The translations under genes and the position numbers were made by a program. Below, one piece after another: positions 31,316 to 36,531 of a DNA stretch of 36,531 nt (the first letter of the stretch is position 1; each line of letters opens with the position of its first letter). The stretch is from a virus: positions 1-36,531 of IMG/VR virus record IMGVR_UViG_3300044715_000274, one strand, 5' to 3'. Below the pieces are notes generated by a model, which did no database searches, was not told where the DNA came from, and worked only from the letters and a program-made list of their open reading frames with translations.

Positions 31316-32200
31316 ATGACACATGGATCACTTTTCAGCGGCATAGGAGGATTTGATCTTGCGGCCGAATGGATGGGATGGGATAATGTATTTCATTGCG
31401 AATGGAATCCCTTTGGTCAAAAGGTACTTAAACATCATTTTCCAAATTCAATTAGTTACAATGACATCACAAAAACAGACTTCTCTATTCACGAAGGAAG
31501 TATTGATATCCTTACAGGAGGATTTCCTTGTCAACCATACTCAAGCGCCGGTAAGCGACTTGGGAAAGCCGATGAGCGACATCTCTTTCCGGAAATGTTA
31601 CGATGCATTAAAGAGGTCAAACCGAGATACATCGTGGGCGAGAATGTTCGTGGACTCGTTAGTTGGGGGGGGGGGGTGGTATTCAACGAGGTGTGCGATG
31701 ACTTGGAAAGGGAAGGCTATGCAGTACAACCGTTTCTTATTCCTGCTGCAAGTGTCGGCGCACCGCACCAAAGACAAAGGATATGGTTTGTTGCCAACTC
31801 CAATGGCATCGGAAGGGGACAAGATGACCGGATCAATAACGGAGAATCAAATGAGTTTAACAAAGATGGTGAGACAAGGGATGTTACCAACTCCGGATGC
31901 TCAAGATTGGAATTCGGGAACAAAACCGGAAACATACGAAGCGAGAAAACAAAAACACAAATTGAAGGGGGTAAATTTACATATGAGTTTAAGACAAATG
32001 GCAATGGGAGTTGGCAAGACTTCCCAACTGTCTCCCCTGTTTGTGGGGGAAATGATGGGCTTCCCCGAGAATTGGACAACATCACCTTTCCTAAATGGAG
32101 AAAAGAATCAATCAAAGCTTACGGAAACGCCATAGTGCCTCAAGTAGCTTATCAAATTTTTAAAGCAATATGCAACTCCGAGACTATCAAATCGACATAG
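31316..32200 (+). CDS. DNA (cytosine-5) methyltransferase
   Basis: From ATG 31316 the product is 294 aa; earlier in-frame starts at 31268 and 31295 would overlap the previous gene. Motifs in order: I GSLFSGIGGFDLA, IV GGFPCQPYS with the catalytic Cys72, VI ENVRGL, VIII QRQRIWFVA, and X AYGNAIVPQVA. It methylates cytosine in phage or host DNA, probably against restriction. The region between motifs VIII and IX is polar and low in conservation-like features, where a target-recognition domain should be. A G12 run (31665-31676) lies just after motif VI. A second frame is open through 31353-32135. Confidence 0.9.
   Translation: MTHGSLFSGIGGFDLAAEWMGWDNVFHCEWNPFGQKVLKHHFPNSISYNDITKTDFSIHEGSIDILTGGFPCQPYSSAGKRLGKADERHLFPEMLRCIKEVKPRYIVGENVRGLVSWGGGVVFNEVCDDLEREGYAVQPFLIPAASVGAPHQRQRIWFVANSNGIGRGQDDRINNGESNEFNKDGETRDVTNSGCSRLEFGNKTGNIRSEKTKTQIEGGKFTYEFKTNGNGSWQDFPTVSPVCGGNDGLPRELDNITFPKWRKESIKAYGNAIVPQVAYQIFKAICNSETIKST
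31353..32135 (+). CDS. Overlapping alternate-frame protein inside the methyltransferase gene
   Basis: In the +1 frame relative to the methyltransferase, 260 codons are open without a stop. The peptide is protein-like: QTSLFTKEVLISLQEDF, SWARMFVDSLV, GWYSTRCAMTWKGKAMQYNR, two LPTP motifs (LLPTPMASE, MLPTPDAQDW), and LSPLFVGEMMGFPENWT. I recall proteins with these motifs from Bacteroidetes phages, but cannot check. The start codon is uncertain. The overlap covers the catalytic and target-recognition parts of the enzyme. It may be a true second gene or a frame kept open by constraint. Confidence 0.5.
   Translation: MILRPNGWDGIMYFIANGIPLVKRYLNIIFQIQLVTMTSQKQTSLFTKEVLISLQEDFLVNHTQAPVSDLGKPMSDISFRKCYDALKRSNRDTSWARMFVDSLVGGGGWYSTRCAMTWKGKAMQYNRFLFLLQVSAHRTKDKGYGLLPTPMASEGDKMTGSITENQMSLTKMVRQGMLPTPDAQDWNSGTKPETYEARKQKHKLKGVNLHMSLRQMAMGVGKTSQLSPLFVGEMMGFPENWTTSPFLNGEKNQSKLTETP
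31665..31676 (+). repeat. Twelve-G homopolymer
   Basis: Twelve consecutive G within an AT-rich gene. It encodes Gly residues in both the methyltransferase frame (SWGGGVV) and the overlapping frame (VGGGGWY). Slippage to 11 G would join the methyltransferase N-terminus to the overlapping frame. Slippage to 13 would enter the third frame. Confidence 0.9.
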
Positions 32201-33393
32201 CCAATAGGGGCCTTGAGGTCATTAATGAATTTGGTTTGGTATATCTTGCAATGCAAGTAAGGACCGGCAAAACTTTAACAAGTTTACTATTAGCAAACAA
32301 ATTAAGTGTTGAGCATGTCTTATTTGTTACAAAGAAAAAAGCCATCTCAAGCATTGAGGATGATTTTAAATTGTCCGGTTATGTATATAAATTAGATATT
32401 ATTAATTTTGAAAGCGTACATAAATGCCAAAATATTTATGATCTTATTATTATTGATGAAGCTCATTCATTGGGCCAATACCCAATCCCTTCCGAAAGGA
32501 CAAAAGCATTAAAGGAATTATGCAAAGGTAAGCCGGTGATTTATTTAAGTGGTACACCAACACCGGAAAGCTTTGCTCAAATATTCCATCAATTTTGGGT
32601 ATCGGATAAGTCACCATTTGCAGATCATAAAAACTTTTACTCCTGGCACAAAGCTTATGGCATCCCAAAGAAAAAATTTGTTTTCAATCGTGAGCTTGCT
32701 GATTACTCACATGTCAAAACGGAGTTGATTGAATGCGAGATTAACCATTTGTTTTTGACATATACGCAACAGGAGGCCGGGTTTGAATCTTTGGTGCAAG
32801 AGGCCATCTTGTATGTGCCAATGAGTGATAAGGTCAAATGGGCCATTGATAAGATTACCAAGGACAAATTATTTAGGACAAAGGATGGTGAGATAGTGGT
32901 GGCAGATACGGCGGTTAAAGAGATGCAAAAAGTACATCAAATATGTAGCGGAACGGTCAAAAAGGATGATGGCAATGCAATCATATTTGATGAGACAAAA
33001 GCCAACTTTATTAAGGAAAGGTTTAAGGATCAAAAGATTGCCATTTTTTATAAGTACATAGCCGAGGGGTTGCTTTTAAAGGCAACTTTTAAAAACTCAT
33101 ATGATGATCCGCAAGAGTTTAATAAGGCCGGCGGCGATGCGGTATTCATAAGCCAGGTGCAAAGCGGAAGGGAGGGGATAAATTTAAGCACGGCCGATGC
33201 GCTTGTTATGTACAATATTGACTTTTCAGCGGTAAGCTATTGGCAATCAAGGGCAAGGATGCAAACCAAGGACCGGACAATAGCCTCAAAAGTGTTTTGG
33301 ATATTCACCGTTGGAGGCATTGAGGAGCGTATTTTTAACATGGTCCAAGCCAAAAAAGACTTTACTTTAAGGCACTTTAAAAAAATATATTAA
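32170..33393 (+). CDS. SNF2-like/DEAD-type helicase
   Basis: This 407-aa protein has Q-like LRDYQIDIANRG, motif I QVRTGKT (29-35), motif II IIIDEAHSLG, motif III YLSGTPTP, and motif V/VI QSGREGINLSTADALVMYNI plus YWQSRARMQTKDR. The compact two-domain form is the one usual in phage helicases. It probably remodels replication or recombination intermediates. It overlaps the methyltransferase end by 31 bases. Confidence 0.85.
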   Translation: MQLRDYQIDIANRGLEVINEFGLVYLAMQVRTGKTLTSLLLANKLSVEHVLFVTKKKAISSIEDDFKLSGYVYKLDIINFESVHKCQNIYDLIIIDEAHSLGQYPIPSERTKALKELCKGKPVIYLSGTPTPESFAQIFHQFWVSDKSPFADHKNFYSWHKAYGIPKKKFVFNRELADYSHVKTELIECEINHLFLTYTQQEAGFESLVQEAILYVPMSDKVKWAIDKITKDKLFRTKDGEIVVADTAVKEMQKVHQICSGTVKKDDGNAIIFDETKANFIKERFKDQKIAIFYKYIAEGLLLKATFKNSYDDPQEFNKAGGDAVFISQVQSGREGINLSTADALVMYNIDFSAVSYWQSRARMQTKDRTIASKVFWIFTVGGIEERIFNMVQAKKDFTLRHFKKIY

Positions 33394-33430
33394 AAATATT
33401 TTTTTATTAAATTAAAATAACATAGCTTTG
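33378..33430 (+). promoter_or_regulatory. Putative rightward internal promoter, duplicated element copy 2
   Basis: This 53-base segment aligns without gaps to the early promoter region 28432-28484 at 42 of 53 positions. It ends in TAGCTTTG (33423-33430), an exact TAnnTTTG box. Its first bases overlap the end of the helicase gene. It would drive the small membrane proteins and the DnaA-like gene. Confidence 0.6.
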
Positions 33431-33449
33431 GTTTCTAAACAAAATCAAA

Positions 33450-33536
33450 ATGAATAAACAACAAAACCACAACTTTCAAGCGGTCATTATTTTAATCACC
33501 GCATTTTTAATCACGGCTTTCTTACAAAATATTTAG
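33450..33536 (+). CDS. Small membrane peptide
   Basis: ATG at 33450 opens 28 codons: a short polar start (MNKQQNHNFQ) followed by a membrane segment (AVIILITAFLITAFL). It starts 20 bases after the promoter box. Function unknown. Confidence 0.5.
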   Translation: MNKQQNHNFQAVIILITAFLITAFLQNI

Positions 33537-33538
33537 CC

Positions 33539-33667
33539 ATGATTAGAGCAATTTTATCACTAATTAAGTTTTTTTTAATTGCAGTACCACTCGCGTGTTT
33601 TGTATATGCAATATTATTTTTAATCGTTAAATTTAGAGAAGATGCCAAATCACAAAGAATGGATTGA
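33539..33667 (+). CDS. Small membrane protein
   Basis: ATG at 33539 opens 42 codons: MIRAILSLIKFFLIAVPLAC with a second hydrophobic stretch VYAILFLIVKF and a charged end. One or two membrane segments. It overlaps the next gene start by 26 bases. No function recognised. Confidence 0.5.
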   Translation: MIRAILSLIKFFLIAVPLACFVYAILFLIVKFREDAKSQRMD

Positions 33668-33839
33668 GTTAACAATTATTGAGAAAATAGATATGGTTGG
33701 CAAGCTTACTCACTTGCTACAAAACGACCTATCAAGTTATAAATTTTTTAAATCGCAAATAATCATATCGGAATTAACCGGTAAATTTAATGAGGTTAAA
33801 ATAAACGACAATGAATTACATGATAATGCCAGGGATTAA
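33642..33839 (+). CDS. Small hypothetical protein
   Basis: This 65-aa helical protein starts MPNHKEWIELTIIEKIDMVG. It has no membrane segment or motif. It overlaps the DnaA-like gene start by 29 bases, so it probably belongs to the same transcript from the promoter at 33378-33430. Confidence 0.55.
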   Translation: MPNHKEWIELTIIEKIDMVGKLTHLLQNDLSSYKFFKSQIIISELTGKFNEVKINDNELHDNARD

Positions 33840-34161
33840 GAAAGCAAAGATTGGCTTTAAGACAATGCCTAAAAAGAAAGTGTTGAAGTATATTGATACA
33901 GTTATTGCAAACACTTGTGAGCAATACAATATAACAGTAGATCAAATAAAATCAAAAACTAGAAAAGGTCCTATTGTAATACCTAGATTATTAACAATGC
34001 ATATTTTAAAATCAAATACACTTTTAACATTAAAAGAGATTGGGATTGTTTTTAATCGTGATCACACAACGGTAATCAATGCCATTAAATCAACAAGCAA
34101 CATGCTTGAAACGGATTGTGATTTTAAAGAGGAATATCAAAAATTGATTATGAAGCTATAA
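33811..34161 (+). CDS. DnaA domain-IV-like DNA-binding protein
   Basis: This 116-aa protein has the DnaA C-terminal fold: a helix with VIPRLLTMHILKSNTLLTLK, then EIGIVFNRDHTTVINAIKST. The last part matches the DnaA signature (RDHTTV) that contacts the DnaA box. There is no AAA+ domain, so it is a stand-alone box-binding domain. It could bind the DnaA-box-like repeats at 19445-19474, or compete with host DnaA. The exact start is uncertain (several ATG within the first six codons). It ends convergently with the endolysin gene, overlapping it by 14 bases. Confidence 0.8.
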   Translation: MNYMIMPGIKKAKIGFKTMPKKKVLKYIDTVIANTCEQYNITVDQIKSKTRKGPIVIPRLLTMHILKSNTLLTLKEIGIVFNRDHTTVINAIKSTSNMLETDCDFKEEYQKLIMKL

Positions 34162-34615
34162 CATATTTCGTTCCCCCATCTACTAACACGGCTCTCAAGA
34201 CTTGATGTCTTTGAGGGCCGTTCTTTTTAAAGCTTACATGCACCCAGGATGGGTTAACGGTATCGCCGAACTCCCAAATCAATTGGTCAAAGTCAAGCTT
34301 TAATTTAATAAATTCGTAAACCATTGCATTTGTCACACCATTGGATGAGCCATCCATATCAATATCAATTGCCTCACCTTTGAGATGTTGGCTTGATTTT
34401 GCGCCTTTCAATGCTTGATTAAGTTCTGCGGAGCGATATCCGGATGAGATAAAAATAGGGCAACGGAAATGGTTGCGGATTGGCTCAAAGATATTTTCGG
34501 CCAATGCCTTTAAATTGATAATATGCTCATCGGTTGGCATATTGGTAACTCCAAGGCGCTTTGCGGAGTCACTACGAATTAATTCGGATAAAGATAAATG
34601 CTCGGATATTATCAT
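34148..34615 (-). CDS. Endolysin, M15 D-Ala-D-Ala carboxypeptidase-type
   Basis: This 155-aa protein has the M15 metallopeptidase core: FISSGYRSAELNQALKG, then SSQHLKGEAIDID with the zinc ligands His77 and Asp84, then SWVHVSF with His126. The N-terminal part starts MIISEHLSLSELIRSDSA, as in many phage M15 endolysins. It cleaves peptidoglycan cross-links at lysis. It overlaps the u-spanin gene by four bases. Its 3' part contains a terminator for the opposite strand. Confidence 0.9.
   Translation of the reverse strand: MIISEHLSLSELIRSDSAKRLGVTNMPTDEHIINLKALAENIFEPIRNHFRCPIFISSGYRSAELNQALKGAKSSQHLKGEAIDIDMDGSSNGVTNAMVYEFIKLKLDFDQLIWEFGDTVNPSWVHVSFKKNGPQRHQVLRAVLVDGGTKYVIAS
34188..34228 (+). terminator. 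Rightward terminator inside the endolysin gene
   Basis: The arms ACGGCTCTCAAGAC (34188-34201) and GTCTTTGAGGGCCGT (34207-34221) are nearly complementary around a 5-base loop, with one bulge and one G-T pair. A T-rich tail (TTCTTTTT, 34221-34228) follows. In rightward orientation this ends the early operon just after the DnaA-like gene. The same bases encode part of the endolysin. Confidence 0.75.
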
Positions 34616-35088
34616 AATTTATACTTTAAAAATCCAATAACGATTAAAGCGATTAAAAGTACCCAAAAACGGCGGCTCCACGACTTGCTAGTCTCTTTAT
34701 TGACTTGCGCCAAAGTCTTGTAATATCGCACGGAATCAAGCGCAATGCCTAAACTACGCGTGTCAACAATATAACCGGTTACAATTTGGTTAACCTTAAC
34801 TGTCTTAACGATGGTTTTTGGTTCCTCTTTAATGGTTATGTATTCAACCCCGTTAATATTGATTGTATCTCTTTTGTAGTTAACAATGGTATCAATAAGT
34901 AATGTAGTGTCATATTTGGTTATTAAGGTAGTGTCATTGACACATGGATGAGTAACCTCCAAAGCACGAAAAATCCGCTCGCTTGCATCTTTATCATTTA
35001 AGATAAGGCGCTCGGCTTTACGGATTGGGTTGCAACTGAATGTTAGTGCAATTAATAAAACTGCAAGGATGCTATTTTTTATTGCCAT
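34612..35088 (-). CDS. u-spanin (lipoprotein with C-terminal membrane anchor)
   Basis: I prefer ATG at 35088 (158 aa); the longer start at 35100 adds four residues. The product begins MAIKNSILAVLLIALTFSCN, a lipoprotein signal with the lipid-anchored Cys at 19. A periplasmic linker rich in Thr/Asp/Ile (about 20-135) follows, and it ends in a membrane segment (RFWVLLIALIVIGFLKYKL). Lipid anchor at one end and inner-membrane segment at the other is the topology of a unimolecular spanin, which fuses the inner and outer membranes at lysis. It lies between holin and endolysin genes. Confidence 0.8.
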   Translation of the reverse strand: MAIKNSILAVLLIALTFSCNPIRKAERLILNDKDASERIFRALEVTHPCVNDTTLITKYDTTLLIDTIVNYKRDTININGVEYITIKEEPKTIVKTVKVNQIVTGYIVDTRSLGIALDSVRYYKTLAQVNKETSKSWSRRFWVLLIALIVIGFLKYKL

Positions 35089-35269
35089 ATCTTGGATCAT
35101 TAGGGTTAAGGAAATTTATAATAATAGGCATTATTGAGATAGCACCGGCCGACAAGCACTCTTTTAAAGTGATTGCAAAGATATCACCTTTTGCCATTGC
35201 CATCGTAAGGATGGCGGTAATAACTACCTTAATCCATGATCCAAGCATTGAGTTTAAAAACTTCATCAT
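35072..35269 (-). CDS. Holin-like membrane protein
   Basis: This 65-aa protein has two hydrophobic segments (WIKVVITAILTMAMA and AGAISIMPIIINFL) around a short charged loop. It ends with NPNDPRYGNKK, an ending I associate from memory with holins of Bacteroidetes phages. It would form the lesion that releases the endolysin. It overlaps the spanin gene at its 3' end and a small membrane gene at its 5' end. Confidence 0.8.
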   Translation of the reverse strand: MMKFLNSMLGSWIKVVITAILTMAMAKGDIFAITLKECLSAGAISIMPIIINFLNPNDPRYGNKK

Positions 35270-35436
35270 AGCTTTCTTATTTGTTTAATGTAATAAATAA
35301 TTGCTAGGATACCCGAAATGATAGCAACCAAGCCCGCTACCATTGTAATCAATGGTTGTGCTTGTGTGATTGTTATACTTGCTGCGGTAATTGATACCGT
35401 TGTGTTAACGAGCGCTTGGCTGCTATCTTGTGTCAT
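35266..35436 (-). CDS. Small holin-like or antiholin-like membrane protein
   Basis: ATG at 35436 opens 56 codons ending TGA at 35268-35266, overlapping the next gene's ATG (ATGA). The protein has a polar N-terminus (MTQDSSQALVNTTVS) and a strong membrane segment near the C-terminus (MVAGLVAIISGILAIIYYIK) followed by a basic end. Its location directly before the holin suggests a role in lysis, as a second holin or antiholin. Confidence 0.7.
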   Translation of the reverse strand: MTQDSSQALVNTTVSITAASITITQAQPLITMVAGLVAIISGILAIIYYIKQIRKL

Positions 35437-35439
35437 TGC

Positions 35440-35826
35440 TTAAAGTTCCTCTTCATCTTGTTTAATAAATTCGATTCCATTGGTCCAATCTTCAAGGAAG
35501 ATAAAGTTTTCAAGCCCTTGAGGATTAACGATGTTAATCTTCTCAAATGCGAACTCCTCATCATTTAGGGCTTTAATGTCGCTTGTTAGCTTTTTAATGC
35601 CTTCCTTTGTAAATTGGTAATCACCTTTTTCCGTTACATTTAAAATCCCTTTGTCGTTGGCGCTTGCATTATCAAGTCGTAATTCATCCTTTTTGGATTG
35701 ATACGCTTCATAGCTAGGCTTAACCTTTTCAAAGATTTTGAATAGCTTTTTTTGTACTTTTGTTTCCTGGTTACCTATGATCGCCTCCATTTGTGCGACT
35801 AGGTTTAATAAATTTGAATACTTCAT
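35440..35826 (-). CDS. Hypothetical protein, 128 aa
   Basis: This 128-aa charged protein has a helical start (YSNLLNLVAQMEAIIGNQET) and a mixed second half (FTKEGIKKLTSDIKALNDEE, then LENFIFLEDWTNG). There is no signal or membrane segment. It sits between fibre-like and lysis genes in the late operon, as do many small tail-related proteins, but its function is unknown. Confidence 0.65.
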   Translation of the reverse strand: MKYSNLLNLVAQMEAIIGNQETKVQKKLFKIFEKVKPSYEAYQSKKDELRLDNASANDKGILNVTEKGDYQFTKEGIKKLTSDIKALNDEEFAFEKINIVNPQGLENFIFLEDWTNGIEFIKQDEEEL

Positions 35827-35857
35827 AAAATTATAATTTTAGCAAATATATTATTTT

Positions 35858-36346
35858 TTAACAAGAAACAATTGTTAATATTACCCCTGATGTATTCACT
35901 TGATATGAACCACCACCATACGAATAGTTAAATATCCATCTACTTGTAGTAAATGTTTTAGCCGTTGTCAATGCTCTATTTGTATATAATTGAGCACCAA
36001 CTGCAAAAGTTGATGAATACAAAACTTGGTCTTCTAATCCCATTGCAAGACAACTTGAGACATTTGTACTACTTGTATCAAAACTAGCTTGTAATATAAA
36101 GTCTAATTTAGTTAGGCATTTTGAATTAGATACACCTGTAAAAGTATCATAAAGATTCATTGTGCCATCATTAACATAAAAGTAAATGCCATAAGTATTT
36201 AAGTCTCCAACAGTCATTACCTCTCTTGTATCAGGCGGAGCAGTTGGATAGTAACTACCATAATAAGCACCTGTTGACACTCCGTTTAAAAATGCCTTAA
36301 AAGTTACTAATTGATTGTTAGCGTTACCTGCCCAAGTATCTGCCAT
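35858..36346 (-). CDS. Small tail-fibre-related protein
   Basis: This 162-aa protein starts MADTWAGNANNQLVTFKAFL, close to the start of the partial gene at 1-85 (MATTWAGTALNQ). It has a beta-rich body with many Ser/Thr/Tyr residues (TGAYYGSYYPTAPPDTREVM) and ends YQVNTSGVILTIVSC. It begins one base after the S74 stop codon, like the gene at 1-85. I infer it is a fibre or fibre-accessory protein that shares an N-terminal attachment motif. Confidence 0.6.
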   Translation of the reverse strand: MADTWAGNANNQLVTFKAFLNGVSTGAYYGSYYPTAPPDTREVMTVGDLNTYGIYFYVNDGTMNLYDTFTGVSNSKCLTKLDFILQASFDTSSTNVSSCLAMGLEDQVLYSSTFAVGAQLYTNRALTTAKTFTTSRWIFNYSYGGGSYQVNTSGVILTIVSC

Positions 36347-36347
36347 A

Positions 36348-36531
36348 TTAATTAATTTTAGCTTTTAGTTCTTTAATCTCTTGTTCCAAAGCGTACACTT
36401 TTGCAACTAATACCTCACGATAAGATAGGCTTAACATATCATCACTACCTTTTGAAACCGCACTATCTAATATCCCAACAAAATCTTGAGCATAATAACC
36501 TAATTCAACCTTTCCGTTTTTAGTGTAAAGT
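36348..36531 (-). CDS. C-terminal fragment of an S74 tail fibre (partial)
   Basis: The frame reads in from beyond the right edge and ends at TAA 36350-36348. It encodes 60 residues of an S74 chaperone: YAQDFVGILDSAVSKGSDDM, then YREVLVAKVYALEQEIKELK. The end (KAKIN) differs from the large fibre (ENK). Over the upstream 126 bases it is identical to the large fibre gene. It is probably the end of the fibre gene that begins at 1-85, or of a third fibre. Confidence 0.85.
   Translation of the reverse strand, partial: LYTKNGKVELGYYAQDFVGILDSAVSKGSDDMLSLSYREVLVAKVYALEQEIKELKAKIN
36406..36531. repeat. 126-bp exact repeat in S74 coding sequence, copy 2
   Basis: Identical to 139-264, and reaching exactly to the last base of the window. 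Divergence begins at 36405 (A versus T). The coincidence of the repeat end with the window end suggests that the assembly stopped inside the repeat. Confidence 0.95.

Noticed and set aside
31717-32115. 132-aa minus-strand frame opposite the methyltransferase gene
   Set aside because: Composition is Ser/Leu/Pro-rich and without motifs; likely a by-product of two constrained plus-strand frames.
139-36531. The 126-bp repeat at both ends as proof of a closed circular genome by terminal overlap
   Set aside because: The left copy does not begin at base 1, and sequences next to the repeats differ (90-138 versus 36351-36405). It is a paralogous gene segment; circularity is possible but not shown by overlap.
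1-36531. CRISPR array, tRNA genes, integrase or attachment site
   Set aside because: No regularly spaced repeats with unique spacers, no cloverleaf-like segment and no tyrosine or serine recombinase motif were seen. Short tRNA-like elements could still be missed by eye.

Overview
The window is an AT-rich tailed-phage genome, or most of one, that probably infects a Bacteroidetes (Bacteroidota) host. It has a long-tailed, siphovirus-like gene set: large terminase, HK97-type capsid and prohead protease, portal, tape-measure protein and fibres with a C-terminal S74 chaperone. Start codons lack Shine-Dalgarno sequences, and the recognisable -7 boxes fit the Bacteroidetes consensus TAnnTTTG (19463-19470, 21636-21643, 28421-28428, 33423-33430). 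No integrase, tRNA, rRNA, insertion sequence or CRISPR array was seen, so there is no direct evidence of lysogeny.

Layout. (1) 1-19425, leftward: the late operon. Read 5' to 3' on the minus strand it runs glycosyltransferase, small and large terminase, tail cassette up to the tape measure, prohead protease, scaffold, major capsid, tail tube, portal, connector, fibres. (2) 19426-19649: a structured non-coding block with DnaA-box-like repeats, a late promoter box and nested inverted repeats. (3) 19650-21620, leftward: five small genes sharing a conserved start leader, then a GIY-YIG nuclease-like/XRE-HTH fusion whose promoter lies between operator arms. (4) 22060-25030, leftward: an acyltransferase, a second glycosyltransferase, small proteins and a sigma-like factor. 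(5) 25005-25251: an iteron-like array. (6) 25346-28262, leftward: primase-polymerase/helicase, VRR-NUC nuclease and two small genes. (7) 28263-28517: a divergent early promoter region. (8) 28518-34161, rightward: an early/middle operon with an SSB-like protein, RecB-like and DEDD nucleases, a C5-cytosine methyltransferase, a helicase and a DnaA-domain-IV protein. It ends at a terminator buried in the convergent endolysin gene. (9) 34148-36531, leftward: the lysis cassette (two holin-like proteins, u-spanin, M15 endolysin) preceded by tail-fibre genes.

Both ends of the window lie in fibre genes. The left end holds only the start of a second fibre gene and the right end only an S74 C-terminus. 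A 126-bp block is identical at 139-264 and 36406-36531. The simplest reading is a circular genetic map interrupted by one missing fibre segment, which would place the lysis cassette at the end of the late operon.

The most unusual features are: a C5 methyltransferase gene with a 12-G tract and a second 260-codon frame that is open through it and looks protein-like; a tail-chaperone-like gene whose plausible C-terminus is reachable only by a -1 shift at a T9 run; the GIY-YIG/XRE fusion with its operators; inverted iteron clusters beside the primase; and DnaA-like boxes in a phage that encodes a stand-alone DnaA DNA-binding domain. All homology statements come from motif recognition and memory, not from searches.
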